Positions 46,171-59,484 of a stretch of 64,000 nucleotides of DNA are shown here, in pieces. Under the pieces are notes generated by a model. That model was not told the DNA's origin, ran no database searches, and saw nothing but the letters and a program-made list of their open reading frames with translations. Numbering within the stretch: the stretch's first letter is position 1; the number at the start of each line of letters is the position of its first letter. The stretch is from Acanthosoma haemorrhoidale. Its lineage: Eukaryota > Arthropoda > Insecta > Hemiptera > Acanthosomatidae. The translations under genes and the position numbers were made by a program. The stretch spans positions 87,607,333 to 87,671,332 of the forward strand of contig OV884013.1 of the NCBI GenBank assembly GCA_930367205.1, in the 5' to 3' direction.

Positions 46171-48384
46171 AGAGGAGGATTGTAAGGATAAGAGTTGCTG
46201 GACAAAGAGCTGACAAGTATTCAAATAAGTGGATAGGTTTCGTAGAATTTGAAAAAAATTGAGGGTATAAGGTCATCGGCATTATAATCATTATCAATTA
46301 TATTTTATTTATTTTGTACTGTTTAGTTTAAAAAAATTGGTAACTTTTGGCAACATAATGTTTTGTATAGTATTCATATTTAGTTCGAGAGCTCGACTCT
46401 GTGAATAAGTTCAGTGTTTCTGTTAACCTTTTTTTCAAAATTCTAAAAATAGAGCAGATAAAATTGGCTCAGGCGAGAGAGAGAAGACTTGATTACTTAA
46501 TTGTATTAACTAACACATATAAATAAAGAAAAACAAAATATAGTAAAAATTCATTACATGAATATTAATATACATAATTTCTCTACTCAATCTAGATGTA
46601 CATTTGTGCTTAAAAAAACAGGGAATTCAGAAGTATTTCGAAAGTTACGATACTTGACAATTTTATTCATGTCCTACTCTAGGTTTCGTTTGTTTTCCCA
46701 AAATTTCTCGTTTATGTCTGGCCATGTGTTTTGGTCTTCGTAAGCATGGACGTAACAAGAAAAGGCCACCGCCTGCATAAAACATATTGCTAACTAAATA
46801 CAATCATAAATAAATTAATTACTGAATACTAAAAAGCTAAATATCAGATTGAGTAAGGAGTCGATCTGTACGTTCTTATTAATACTAAGCCATTTTTAAA
46901 TAACGAATTTTTAGGCTTAAAAACCCTAAAAAAAATTTGTTTTCATCAGGTTCACGTCATAAAACCAACGCAAGTTTTACTTCCATATAACATTGAATGG
47001 CTATGATGATGATGGTAAAAGAAAAATGAACCCCATGCAAAATAAATCAATTATTTGGTAGTAAGGAAATAAATATTTTCCTTTTATTATAAAGGTTCCT
47101 GATGAATGTATTTTGTACGAATTGTATGTTGTGACTAAAACCGTTTTCGTAACTTTTTCGCAGTCTTAACGTTCGTTATGGTGATATATAGGAAGTCACA
47201 TTCCTTAATTGTGTAGACGACTTGATCAGCTTTTTGTGTTGAGGCAACAATTTATATATTTTTGTTTATCGAAGGGCGCAAATAAGATAAATAATGAAAT
47301 AAACAACTCTATACGCTGCAATCTTAATTATAATAGAAAATAATAACTTTAAACCTGTAATTCATGTAACGAATAATCTCCGTTATCCAAAATCTATGTT
47401 TTGTAACAAATAGGGTTGGTCGACGCTCATCGTTAACATGGGAGGCATTTTTCTAGACTCCACCAAAACAAATAAACAACGAAACACCATAGAAACCGTG
47501 ACCAGGCTTCGACTGATCAGTCTGCAAGAACTTCAAGAGCGAAACCGCGGCCCAACATCCTGGAATCATAAGTGCCAGCGGGCCCCTTAGCAATTGGACA
47601 CAGCTCCCAACAATGGTCCAGTTAACGTGCAGATGAATTAGCTCTTCCTGCACCAACCGACAAAGCGGCTTAGTCGGCACTTTTCTCTGGTGCTTTTGTT
47701 GTACTCAATTGACTGTAGACAACACGAACGCGGTGACGAGTCCCGACAGGAATCACTGACCAATGAGTTCATGATACATACATATCGTGCACTAGAAATT
47801 CAAAATAAAAAATATAAAGTTTACGTTTGTTTAAATATATGAAAAGTGCAATCGCCAAGTTCGAAGGGAGAGGCTCTACTTTCATCCAGATAGAAGGAGA
47901 GCGTCAATGTCTTTCTGTCGGAATGTTAGACGAAAACGGTCATTAACAGCACTCATTCAAGCTGAAATTTCAAAGGAATTTTCCACAATATGTTGATTAG
48001 TTTCATACTAATTTACTGCCATGGGATGAATTACACGTAGTAAAGGTCGGGCCTGCCAACTAATGAAGGTGCCATCGAGAACGTAATGTACTACGTCATA
48101 TTAACCATCAAGTAGAACCACTTGGCTGAAGTGGCAAAAAAAAAATTAACGTTTTCATTTAATGTTCCTTTATTTTTAAATCTAAAAAGATAATTTTACT
48201 TAATTTAAGTTTAAGTTAGAATAGCTCTCTTCAGTTGGTTGTAGCAACAGCAGTGGGAGAACTATATTAGTCTAGTATACAATTTTCGAGAAAAACAAAA
48301 CAATCGATAAGCAAAATGACCCTGTGAAGGATAGGTTCCCTTAACAGAGACATATACATGAAACGGTGTTAGTGTAATACGTTA
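46171..48384. other. No gene supported
   Basis: AT-rich apart from a GC-richer block at 47440-47700, which is open for 75 codons on the minus strand without a known domain. Confidence 0.4.
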
Positions 48385-48489
48385 TCACTTACTAACTTTA
48401 TTTTTTATGTGGCTGATTGAAATTGAAATGAAGGGATTGTTTCTGGTAGTAATGAAGTACATAATATCGCCAGAACAATAGATGCTGTA

Positions 48490-48700
48490 TGACTTACCAC
48501 CATCTGCGGGGCCTTGCCCTCCCGCATTCGCCAGTTTTCTCGTAGCATGCTCGCCGACTTCCCTAATAACAAGACTAACTACACTTACCTGGCCAGAAAC
48601 CCCTGAGCCGAACAACAAGTAGAACAAGGTATCGGAGAGGGTGAAGTGTCAGTTGTTTTTTCCTCCTTAGGGTAGAGGCAGCAGATGATGGGCGCGCTGT
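48490..48700 (-). other. Possible exon(s) with consensus donors, minus strand
   Basis: On the minus strand a hydrophobic frame (LFYLLFGSGVSG) runs to CCAG followed by GTAAGT (donor at 48588-48583). A second donor, GTG followed by GTAAGTC (48497-48491), lies 91 bases further on. The gap is too short for an intron plus an exon, so they would be alternative donors of one exon. The region is GC-rich against AT-rich flanks, with a GAGA tract at about 48870-48890 upstream. No further exons could be assigned. Confidence 0.3.
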
Positions 48701-48799
48701 GCAGATGTCGGCCGCACGTGCCGCATCACTTCCGACCGCCAGCGCTCAATTAGTCTGTCTGTCGGTCTGTCCGTACGCCTATTGTGAATATTAAATACT

Positions 48800-51700
48800 T
48801 CGGATTTGGAGCGCGCACCGCCATCGGAAGGATTGGTTTACGCCACCCCATTGTGGTCCAAAAGCATTAGCATTGAGAGAGAAAGAGAGAGGTCTCCGAT
48901 TTAAGTGAGCGCTTGGGAACCAATGACTAATCATGAAAGCAGAGATAAAACTTTTTTTTGAGGGGTGGGAGTTGTAAATATTTTCAAAGCAAAAATGTTC
49001 GTCCAATTATTTTAATCGAAGAGCCCGAACGGAAATCCATAATTTTAAAACAGGCACACTCAATGGGTCTGATCTAAAAAAGGGCTCAAAATATCTGAAA
49101 TGTTTGAATTAATATCAGTGGTTACGACTAAATAACGGAAAGTATACACAAACCGTACCAATTGGTAGAGTTTAAACATTTTTTTTTTCATAAAAAAATA
49201 CATTTTCTTCACACATATAGCTCAGAATTTATATAATAAAATATGTTCTCATTTTTTCATAATTTTTCAATTGTGAGATATACTATTGAAAACCCAAAAC
49301 AAAAAACATCAACAGCTCCTACCGACTTTAAAATTTAATGATATATATCTCATAGAAAACACTTTTAATAACTAACAATCTGCAAGTAGGTTCTTTGTCA
49401 TCATTTTTGCTTTTCCTTAGTATTTCTCCCCAATGTTTAATATGGTTTCACATATTTACGATGGTTCAAACATTCATCTTCAGGCACTAACATACGATAG
49501 ATATAAAAACGTTAGTAAAATACCTAGATCAACCTAACTTCAATCCTATAGGGTATATTGATAGCAAGTTGCGGAAAAACCTCTAACCCTCTCTTGTTAA
49601 CAAGCTCTTCGATCGTGAACATGTCCATCCCTCGACATACTATGATAGTTAACTAAGGAGCTATTCACATGTTGGAGCTAAACGATGTCAGACAACACCA
49701 ACAGTGCAGTTTGGCCTCAGGATTACTTTGTACATGTGCAGGTCGAGTGCAGTTCTTTTTTTTGTTGGCGATAACTGACCTGTAAGAAATTTTTCGGTCT
49801 GCAATTTTTGATTGAAAGGTTATTCCTAATGTAAGTAAATAATTGCTACTTCTATCTTATTATCATCTGAAGGAGTGTAACTTATCATGCTGACATGCTT
49901 TAAATGACTGAAGAGAGAAGACTTTCTCGCGTGCATGTGTATGTATTCTGCGATGAATTGATTAAGTCGATTTGAAATGTAAAACCGTTATTTCAAAACA
50001 CTTTGAAATGTGATTATTAATTATCGGTTTGTGTACGAAAAAACCCCAGAAAGTATAGGGAAACAATTAAACATGGAGAAAGTCCCATGTTAACTTTTTA
50101 TATTTTTAAGTGCCAGCTCAACTACTACAGTTATGATGTCCCTTAAATATAGTAACGAAAAAGAACCACAAAGATTCCAACAAAATATAGTTTTCCAAAA
50201 TATAAACGTTGAGAGCTAACACTGGAAATTGTGAATTTAAACCGTTTCATCCCATTTATTATTTTAAGGTTACAGTTGATCAATTTTTACACGATAATCA
50301 GCATAATGAGAAATTCACAATTATTTCTTTACCATTCCTAGGCTAGGGGGAAAACAAAAAAAAAAAGCATTCTATTATCAAGTGGTACTGTAATTTTACC
50401 GGGCCAGGAAATGGACTGGCAATTCTTTTTAATAATTTTAATTGATTTATTGTGAGATATCATACGCTGCTTGAAGATTTAATTCTCAAAGTCGCGCTGT
50501 GTTAAAAGTTAAACAAGAAGGGTATTTGTTATTTATTTTTCCAATTTTGATTTTTGATAATTATTATTTTTGTGATGAGTGCAGTTCGTTGTTAATTATT
50601 TTCTTAATCAATTTTAGGGGCTAATCCGATGTTCATATAACACCTCAACAAAGTATGTTCTGATTTTCATTCTAAATCATTCAAGTATGTTTTTCATTGA
50701 AAGTAGGTTTGTCAACCGCTTTTGGACTAACCGAGTTATTTTTAAAATACTAGTTATTTTTACCATTTTAAAATATTAATTTATTTTTGCAGAAAGGTTG
50801 CCAATTTGGTGGATAACAAATAATTAGTGGAAGAGCGTTTGGTTGTTGCCAGTCTTATTATTTATAGGTTTAAGTGTTGTCTATTTAATTGTCTTCTATG
50901 TATGTAAATTATTGTTTGAATTGTAGTTGACCTCAGCCAAAACCTCGACTGTTGAATATTTATATTTATAATAATAATTTAGAGTTACGCACCAGTTTTG
51001 CTGAATATATTTAGGAAATGGCATGCAATCATAGTAGCTATTAACATCAAAATACGAGTGCGGTGACAGAAGCTCATATTATCCATCAAACCTTCAGGCG
51101 ATGGTTACAGTCTAATTGAGTGAGACCTCAGTACCAGTAACGACTTACCCACCTGCCATAAATTTACTCGTCACGCCCGAGCTGTCCTTCGAGTTAAAAA
51201 TCCTAACCTAACCCAAGGTGGGAAGGTTACACGGCTGTTATGGCCATAAATAACCCGGCCCGGACTCCATTAGTGCAACTGAAATTGATTTAGAACCCAA
51301 GCCCATTTTACTATTGAGGAGCAAGCGCATTGTTTTGGAAAGGGCGAACGCGCGGCTCTGTTTTGTAGTGGCAACAATCGAAAGTCATCAAGAGTATCAC
51401 TGCTTCTTCGACAAAAGATACTCCTGGGCGGTGTAGTCCGGCCCTCTTAAAAAAAAACAAAAAAACATCTATATATTAATAGTTCTATAATAGTAGCGAG
51501 ATGTGCTCAAATCGTTTAGTTTTTTTCTTGTCTCAAGAAAGTGGGAGTGGGGAGCACGGGCCTCCTTAATTAATTGATATTTCTGGGCCGGTGGTCTGAA
51601 AAATTGTTTGCATTGTTCACTGGTCACTGGGCCCTTTGTAGCGCCGCCGTTCTAGTTTATCGTAATTAAATTATAGCACCTTAGCCATGTGGAACAGTAA

Positions 51701-54596
51701 TTGTACCGGGACGAGTGGTATACAAGGTGTTGTGAGGTACTGACTGTTAATGATTACGATCCACGGACATTCTCCCTGTGAATGTATACAAATACATACG
51801 AATAACGCTGAACCATTACGAACAATCGATCGCGAATTAGTCATCCGACTCAGTGTGCATAAACATCGTACATTACAATTCAGAGATGTGTAAGCCCGTT
51901 TGCCAATACTATATAAAGAGGCTGTGCTGCCCCCCCCCCCTACTTTACCATTAACTAGTGCCATCTATAAACTAGTCGTCATTCTGCATAAAACTGTATC
52001 AACCCTTATATTAGTTGATTAGAATATGTCAGTTGTCAAGCTTTACTTTGCAACAGGTATGAGACCTATAAATACTGTCGGCAAAGTTGATTAAAGTACA
52101 AAATAAGGAACTTGCAAATTAAAGTTTTCTCAAGTCCCAGGTCAGAAGCTATTTTCTTCTGACTAAGTTCTGATTTTTTTTTTTTTTTAAATTTATCGAA
52201 AATATAATATTGAAAGTATTCTTAAAACTAGCGTTTTGAGAATAAATTGTAGGCAATGCCGCTCACGTACTTCTGAGCTATTTAATAGGCTTTTTTTTGT
52301 TGTTAATATTGATGTATTTTTGATCATTCTGTGGTAATTTCATTCAGGTACGGAGTCGTCTATAATATAAAGTAAAATATAACGAGGTTGGTACACATGC
52401 ATGTATGTTCGATGTATGATAGTTGTAAAAATTGTTCTGTCTAAATTTCAATGGGTATATTCATCGATTGGAAATATGCTGATTAAGTTTCCATTGGAAT
52501 ACAGTAGTGGAAGTAGGAAATAACAAACGTATAGAAAGTCGGGCCCGTATTTAAGATTTCTATAACAAAATAACAATAATTTATTTTCTATTTAAGAAGT
52601 GAAGTTTGTTTTTTTATCACCAGCGCTAAAGATAAATTAAAGACCATAAACGTAAAATAATTTCACACTCTCAAACTCAAATTTGAAGCCGGTTTTAAAA
52701 GAGTTCTATCTCTTTGCCAATGTATTAGCTATTTACATTTGTTTTAATTTGTTGAAAATGCAATGGTAGCAACAAGAAAAATACTGAATAGTTTTTCACT
52801 ATCTATATCTATTTTTCTAAAGAAACTCATGCCGAGTCATACAAGTATTTCTCAACAGTGTTTCTTTGATTTCGATTGTATATGATTTAAAAAGCATTTG
52901 TTTAAAAAAAAAAAATATGCGAGGCTACTGGTACCTGATTCAACTAATAAATAATATATTTATCTATATGTATCCTAAAAGAACCCTAGGTACCATATCT
53001 GTAAGGCCCACGGTAAAGAATGGCTACAGGTACTTGGGACTTCCTTCGTCCCGTGAGAAAGCCTATTATAACCACAGTCCAAGGATTTTTTTTTGTTTAA
53101 GATACATCCGGAGCCTTTGAGAAAACCTATTACACTAAATAGTGTGCTTGTTTGTCGGATACATTATCACTAAATCATTATCAACGACTAGTTAGCAAAT
53201 AAAAACAGATTGAAGTGATGAGAACATATTTATTTATTTACTAGTTTATCCATAGTCTTGATATATATATTTTTGAAAAATCTTAAAACAATAACGAACT
53301 ATATTATATTTTGTTAAATAAATATTAAGAGAATATTTTGATGCCGGAACATGGCATGAATGATTAAAATTTAATTATTAATTGTGAGAAAACTACTAAG
53401 TAGGTTGTTAACTAATTGTATAAATAATATTTTTGAACAGAGTTACAATTAAACGGAGACTGTATATTGATATTTATATTGTGTAAAGATTAGTTTTCTA
53501 AAAAAACCAGCACAAAAATTCCATTATAGCTTTATTTCATATCTATAAACTAACTTAATCAGTCGACGTTTCGCTCATTAGGGCATCATCTACAATTTAG
53601 TACATATAGTTTAAATAGTTTAGTACTACAATTCAGAACAAGAAACATAATTTTACATCTACAGAAAATTTTACTGTTTTCAATCATGTTATTTATAAAA
53701 TTAAGTTTTTTGTACGTAATAGTCCTCAATATATGTAAATTCGTTTCTTGTTTTGAGGGTGCCTCTTGACTGCCTGAGTTGACAAAAACTCGACTGATGA
53801 TGTCATAGTTATTTTGGGAAAGATGTTTTTTTTAAAACTAATTCAAACCAAAAATTATGTTAGTATTGTTATGTCATTAGTAAGATCTCTTGGATTTTTT
53901 TCTTTTTTAACATATTTTATTTATAATATCATATTGATCCTTGTAAGTTGCCTTTTTCATAAAATATCGAGTTGAGATGTGTTTAAGAAAAAATTAGTAG
54001 GAAAAAATAAAAAATCATAATGCCAATGAATTGTGTAGTCCGTTGTCAAAAGGAACGAGTATTATGGGGAGGGGATCACAAGTAAGATGTGCACAACCCC
54101 CTCACTCTTTCTCATTCCCTCTCTACTGTCATTCTTCAGTCATTTCTGCTATGGAATGTCGTGACTGTAGTATGTAGCTGAGCAGTCGATTACCATACCG
54201 GCTATCAGGATATCACGAAATAGAAAGAGCTATAGAATGCAGTAGACCAAAATTTGTGGCTACCTCCTAGCTCCACCACGTTGTTCCTGCGGCCCTGATT
54301 CTGTCGCTGTAATACGCTGCATCTTTCTTTTGTCATTCATTGTGTTGGTAGTGCCTATAACCCTGTTTTTCTGAATTCATAGAGTATGGGTGGAATGTAC
54401 CATGATTTCGGTACAGACCATAACTTTAAGGGTATGTCAACCACAAGGGTCATTGACACACGCATATAGGTTTATGATCATTTCCTTGATTTTGATTTCA
54501 CGATTTGTTAATTATTTTAACTTTCATTATTACTTTACAACATCCAGAAAGAAATTTTTGAACATTTTTCTGATAAACACTGCGAAATTATATATT
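48800..54596. other. Long AT-rich stretch without a supported gene
   Basis: GC-richer patches at 51060-51450 and 51560-51960 have short frames but no motif. At about 53565-53595 the string GTCGACGTTTCGCTCATTAG followed by GGCATCATC resembles widespread transposon 3'-end sequences, but I cannot name the family. A long plus-strand intron could also lie here. Confidence 0.35.
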
Positions 54597-54688
54597 ATGC
54601 ACCCGAGTGAGCACAATAGCGAGAACGACGGCCCAGGTGCCCCTCAGCCCGTCTTGTTGCACAGGCGGCACCCCTGTCCACCTGTCTG
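54597..54688 (+). CDS. Candidate first coding exon of the split gene at 57.3-61.6 kb
   Basis: A GC-rich island in AT-rich DNA starts with ATG at 54597 (reads MHPSEHNSENDGPG). Two donors are possible. CAG with GTGCCC at 54637 leaves phase 1 and would join the 57267 exon in frame. CTG with GTAGGA at 54689 leaves phase 2 and would need another exon between. Its link to the downstream exons is inference from phase and composition. Confidence 0.35.
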
Positions 54689-57266
54689 GTAGGAACGGCA
54701 TGTATTCTCTTTGAAAAACACGAGTAATGATTGGAGGATTTGGGCGAAAACCACGATGCCTACCAATATTTTATATGTTCACTGATGTTTACATAGTATA
54801 ATAGAATGTTCATAGAAAAGCCAACCCCCCCCCCCAAGTCCTCAGAGCCAAATGTGCTCTGAGAGACCTGAAGAGCCACCCAAAGACCCGAGTACCGGCT
54901 CCCAAGAAGCAAAGGACACCGATCCACAAGCACTAATTTTCTAGCAAAGGAGTTACACAAGTACAGTTAATTAATTCAACCCGGAAGAGTGTTTGTACCC
55001 AAGTTCTTGGTGTTCTAAAGTTCTTAAAGGGTAATACCATTTACAATATAAACAACGATTAAAGTTAAAACATTTTATTAATAAACCAAACTTTTTCAGC
55101 TCAATTGCATTTATTGGATTGTCTTAATAAATAGTACGATGAGCCTTTTATTTAATTGTGAATATTATGGTTGAGAATTTAGAATTATTGTAAGGAGAGA
55201 TTGATTAACTCCTAGAAATTTAAGACCAGCTTAAAGATGTCCTAGGGTTGTCTTAAATAAAAATATAACATGAAAAAAGAGTAGAATAGGATCAGGACAA
55301 GCAATAACAAGTAATACTGGAACAACCAAGCGTTGTTCGTATTCTTAGTGGAAGAGTTGCAATTTAAACAGTCATTAGCTTATTAATACAATAAATCTAG
55401 AAATAAGCCAGCAACTAATTTAAAACAAGATTAGTAATGTCATACATCTGATATCGACAAAAAATCTACATTATTCTCTCTGACTTCATTAGTAATGAAA
55501 TGACTATTTTTAACATCAATCACTAGCTCACAACCATATGTTTGTTAGATAGGTACATATGATAACATGCATATCATTTAATAATGTACATAGATAACAT
55601 AGAGTATTGAATTGCGTTTCATCATTATTATAGGTACTTTTGCTGACCGAACCTGATGTTGCTGATGTGTCTTTACCATAAATGCTATGATAAACTAAGC
55701 AAGTGCCAGTGCATGTCGTTTTTTATGAAGAATAACTAACCATTTTGTGGAAAAAGGTAAGGCTATAATAAGCCATCATAAATTAATGAATGATTCATGT
55801 AAGCCCATATTTTTTTCATATTAAGTTTTTCCATCGTTACGTCATTAGATTTGCTATAAAAGGTTAGATAAGTTAAATCTATTGCTTTATAATGTCATTA
55901 CTCTCAGTCCAGCCAATATATGTTTGTACTTCATTTCATAAAGTGTTAATGCATACATAACTTATCGCGTAATTGGCTGGATGTTCAAACGTGGATTCAA
56001 ACGTTGCCTTACATTGTAGGAAGTTCTAAATTTCCGAAGTAAATACATCTTTGAACTCAATATAGTCGTACTCGTAATGTTGTTTGTTTCAAATTTCATG
56101 CATTTTGATTTCAGTTATAACATAACGTCAGAGTATATTAAGTTGTGTGACAACTTCACCTTCACACTATATGTGAAGTGCACTCTGTATTTATGAGAGT
56201 GTTTTGTATATATATTATTTCTCTTTTTAATTGTTAATCATGTTGGCCATTGTAATACAGTTGGCATTGGCGACACTGGTGGTGTGTAAGCGGTTCTCTC
56301 AGATGTTATGTTCACGTTCATGTTCACTGTGCACAATAAACAGGGTTACATTAAATGTGTGTTATTTGTTTGCCTATGAGACTACTATTTATTCTCAGAG
56401 TATTTTTGTTTGTAAAGGATTGTCTTTAGAAGGAAACAGTGACTGTTATAATTCTTCTATAGACATTAAAAATTTGGCTTTGGTCGAGTTCTCATGTAGT
56501 CACTTACAAATAATTATTCTTCTAGAGTGATTCACATTTTAAGAATCTACAATTATTACCCCACAAAACTGAGAATATTGACTCTTTTAACTAAATCTTT
56601 ACAGAACTTATTTTGTACATTACTTCATTACTATGCATTAAATATATATAGTTATATCTAGTACATCTATGAAAAGTGCCAGTATGTTAGAAAGATAATT
56701 AGTTCTTCTCCGATCTTCTTAGTTCTGGATTAAGTACCAAAGGACATAATATACATTCAAAATGTACGTAGGAAAACACATCCTACGTAAAGTATATGTT
56801 TAGGAATACAAATGTACAAGTTTTAATAAAGGTCTCTAGAGAAAATTCTTTGACTGGAGACTTCACCCCATCATCATCCAAAAAATCATTCAATGAATCC
56901 GACATCCTGCAGATCCCATTAAATTCCATCTCTCTTCTTAAGCTACCAGAGATAGTTGCTTGCAGAATATAGCTAAAAAGAACCTAGATTATCAGAATAT
57001 AATCCTATTTCACACAAACATCATCGTGACGATAAAAGTCCGAAGAATTCATATCTAATCTTCTACTTACTTTTACGGCTCCACTAGGACTTCAAAACCC
57101 TAGTGACAACTATTGAAGAATTCCCCATTTCCACAAAGGTAGTAACACCACACATACCTGTAATCCTGCTTGAAGATTAAACCTCTCTCTCTATCATTAC
57201 AATAAATCTTAAAAATATTGTTATTTTCCTTTCAATTATATTTAAATTGAAATATTAAATGTACAG
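54689..57266. other. Possible first intron; otherwise no gene supported
   Basis: AT-rich with a poly-C run at 54826-54836 and a GC-richer block to 54960. A 99-codon plus frame at 56231-56530 has a hydrophobic start but no known domain and a neutral context. Confidence 0.35.
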
Positions 57267-57385
57267 GTGGAGGTCGAGAACTCCCGAAGAAAGAAGAAGT
57301 GATCCCTATGCTGGTCTCAACTGGATCCTTTCTGCTCCTTTACTATTTGACCCTGATAGTGTTTGATGGTGCTGTTGCAGATCGG
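57267..57385 (+). CDS. Split gene, exon with membrane segment (unknown function)
   Basis: This begins the best-supported host gene. The exon is bounded by TACAG (57266) and a donor GTAATT (57386). Two leading bases complete a codon, then it reads GGRELPKKEEVIPML and continues with a hydrophobic run (LVSTGSFLLLYYLTLIVF) followed by DGAVADR. A charged segment before one hydrophobic helix suggests a signal anchor, so the protein may be a single-pass membrane protein with the long part that follows on one side. The other two frames are closed. The exon ends in phase 0 and fits the next exon. I do not recognise the protein, and the whole visible product would be about 300-310 residues. Confidence 0.55.
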
Positions 57386-57451
57386 GTAATTTTTTTTTAA
57401 ATTAAAGTTTCATCATTTATATTCCAGAAATTAATGAATATATGCTTTTAG

Positions 57452-57500
57452 CAATGGAAGGATCTCAGGGGACAATATCATAACGAGCTCACGGATTGGG
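57452..57500 (+). CDS. Split gene, small exon
   Basis: Acceptor CTTTTAG at 57451 and donor GGTGAGG at 57501. Sixteen codons (QWKDLRGQYHNELTDW) plus one base. It starts in phase 0 and ends in phase 1, matching both neighbours. The preceding intron is only 66 bp. An in-frame TAG overlapping the acceptor means the exon cannot extend upstream. Confidence 0.5.
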
Positions 57501-58177
57501 GTGAGGATCTGAAAATGACATTCAATTCATAGTTGTTTGTGGATTTATTTTATATCAGTTTAATATCAATGCAATTCTTACCCTACTCAAGTTGATTGTT
57601 TAAACTATTGAAAAGTTTTTGATTTAACAATAAAAACCATGGGGAGACAAAAATATATTATTTCAATATTTGCGTCTCTTATTTCGTAAAAAAACCAAAT
57701 CATAGTGATATGTGCTTTAATTTGCAAACCTATAATGTGCTTGAACTTGATTTTCTTTCATTGGAGTTTTGTTGAGTTTATTCACTAACTCTGAACTTTA
57801 AAACATTTTTTATATGGCCAGAACTAATCCCTATTAACTCTTTCAAGGCAATGGCTAGAGAAGAAACCTTTCATAATCAATCTTGTGCAATGCAATTGGT
57901 CAGAAAGTGGTTAACATTTAAAAGCATAGGTTCCCTAAGCATTAACTTGTGTATGCAGTGTATTTCCAATTCTGACCATCAGCCGAACATCATCCCTTCG
58001 TGTGCATTCATCTTAAGGGTCCCAATATTTAACAAAGGATTTCCGTGAACTGAATCCTAAGCTTTTAAGTTGTCAAAGTGATAATAGTGGTTGTTTCTTA
58101 CTATCACATTTTTATTTACTATGCTAAAAGTACTTTCAAATGTATTGATAAAGCACCTTGTTGTTGCTGTTATCTAG

Positions 58178-58386
58178 ATCCTGATCAAGCAGAGGGAGAT
58201 AGCATCCTGAAGAACTCGATTGGAGTGTTCAAAGGAGGACCGGACAACTACCTCCTCACCTTTGCCGAAGTGAGGCCTAACAGACAGAGGATGGTCTTCG
58301 GCGAAGAAGCCTTCAACGATAACCTGTTTCCTCCTCTCTGGCAGAACAAATCAAACATAAGAAGGAGGAGGGATGAAGAAGTAACT
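58178..58386 (+). CDS. Split gene, third exon
   Basis: Acceptor TTATCTAG at 58177 after a T-rich tract, donor ACT with GTAAGTG at 58387. Two bases complete the Asp codon split with the previous exon. It then reads PDQAEGDSILKNSIG, GGPDNYLLTFAEVRPNRQ, FNDNLFPPLWQNKSNIRR and RRDEEVT. GC content is near half, against about one third in the introns. It ends in phase 0. No known domain was recognised. Confidence 0.65.
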
Positions 58387-59124
58387 GTAAGTGTCTCGCT
58401 TGAAGAACATGTTTTTTTTAGTTTTTTTTATACTATAAAATATAGGAATCTCATTATAAAATAATAGTTTAAATTCACAGTTAACTGATCGAGTGAGTCT
58501 CAGAGACATTGAAAAACTTCTCATTCTCACGCTTCATTTTCACACTTCCGCTCTTTTTACATTTTACACCTCTCAGTAACTTCCGGTAAGGGTTACATTA
58601 ATAAATGAACAAAATACATCAAATAATTTTGAAGCACTGAATCAGTGGAGTTGTTAACTGCCTAGCACTAAGGTTCTATTCTCATTCGCCTGTTTGTATT
58701 TTATTATGACTGTTTGCAAGCATGTAAGATTGTAATCGTATAAAATATTCAATTGATCTGTAATTTTTAAGGTTTATTCAACGGTACAAGAGCATTGATT
58801 ATCTGAGGTTTTCACGCAGAAACAGATTGAATTAAATATAAAAAAAAATCAATTCAAACAGTTATTATGTAGTTATAAATAGTTATTTATGCAACTGATA
58901 TATTTGGAATGTTTGTTCTCACGTAGTATCTGAAACGGAATAATGCTCAAAGTTTATTGACAAAAATTTTGAATGAGATTTTTCTTCTATTATAGTGCGT
59001 CATTAACATTTTGAGTCTTGTTAGCCATGACTGTCGTAAATCAAATTTGATTTAAATGAAATTTTTAACCATCACCGCTGATAAAACATTCTAGTTTATT
59101 GAAAATATATGATACCCGAGCCAG

Positions 59125-59346
59125 GTGTCACTGGAGAACAAGGCAACGCCGGCTGGCGACCACCACTCAGAGGTGGTAATGTCCAGCGTGGAAGCAGAAG
59201 AGGTCGTATCAGCAGTCCTCAAGTCGACCGAGGGCATGAGGAAGGGTCTGGGAGTCTGTAGGAAGCACGTCCCGAAGAACTTCTTCAACCCGCCCATCGA
59301 CAATGTCACCAATGTCGTCATCAAGAGCATCGTCGGTTGTGTCGAG
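59125..59346 (+). CDS. Split gene, fourth exon (GC donor)
   Basis: Acceptor CCCGAGCCAG at 59124. The exon is 74 codons in phase 0: VSLENKATPAGDHHSEVVMS, then VEAEEVVSAVLKSTEG, then HVPKNFFNPPIDNVTNVV. It ends GTCGAG followed by GCAAGT, the classical GC-AG donor. The nearest GT alternatives give a phase that does not fit the next exon. The antisense frame is also open (59369-59091), but it lacks splice sites and looks like a GC-rich shadow. Confidence 0.6.
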
Positions 59347-59423
59347 GCAAGTATCATCTCATTTATCAAGCGGTGTGGAATAACTAAATAATGATTATAT
59401 AAAATAAATTAGCACAGGAATAT

Positions 59424-59484
59424 TGATGGGATCCCGGGACTTCCTGATCTCAGGCGCTATGCCAACTGAGCCGTACCTGCTAAT
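59424..59484 (-). repeat. Possible tRNA-derived SINE head (in intron)
   Basis: On the minus strand GCAGGTACGGCTCAGTTGGC contains a good box A. It is followed after about 20 bases by AGTCCCGGGATCCC, a degenerate box B region. The cloverleaf is incomplete, so it is not a working tRNA gene. Confidence 0.4.

Noticed and set aside
56231..56530. 99-codon plus frame with hydrophobic start
   Set aside because: AT-rich composition like the non-coding flank, no splice or family support; may lie in an intron.
59091..59369. 92-codon minus-strand frame as a gene
   Set aside because: The plus strand over the same bases has splice sites and fitting phases; the minus frame has neither.
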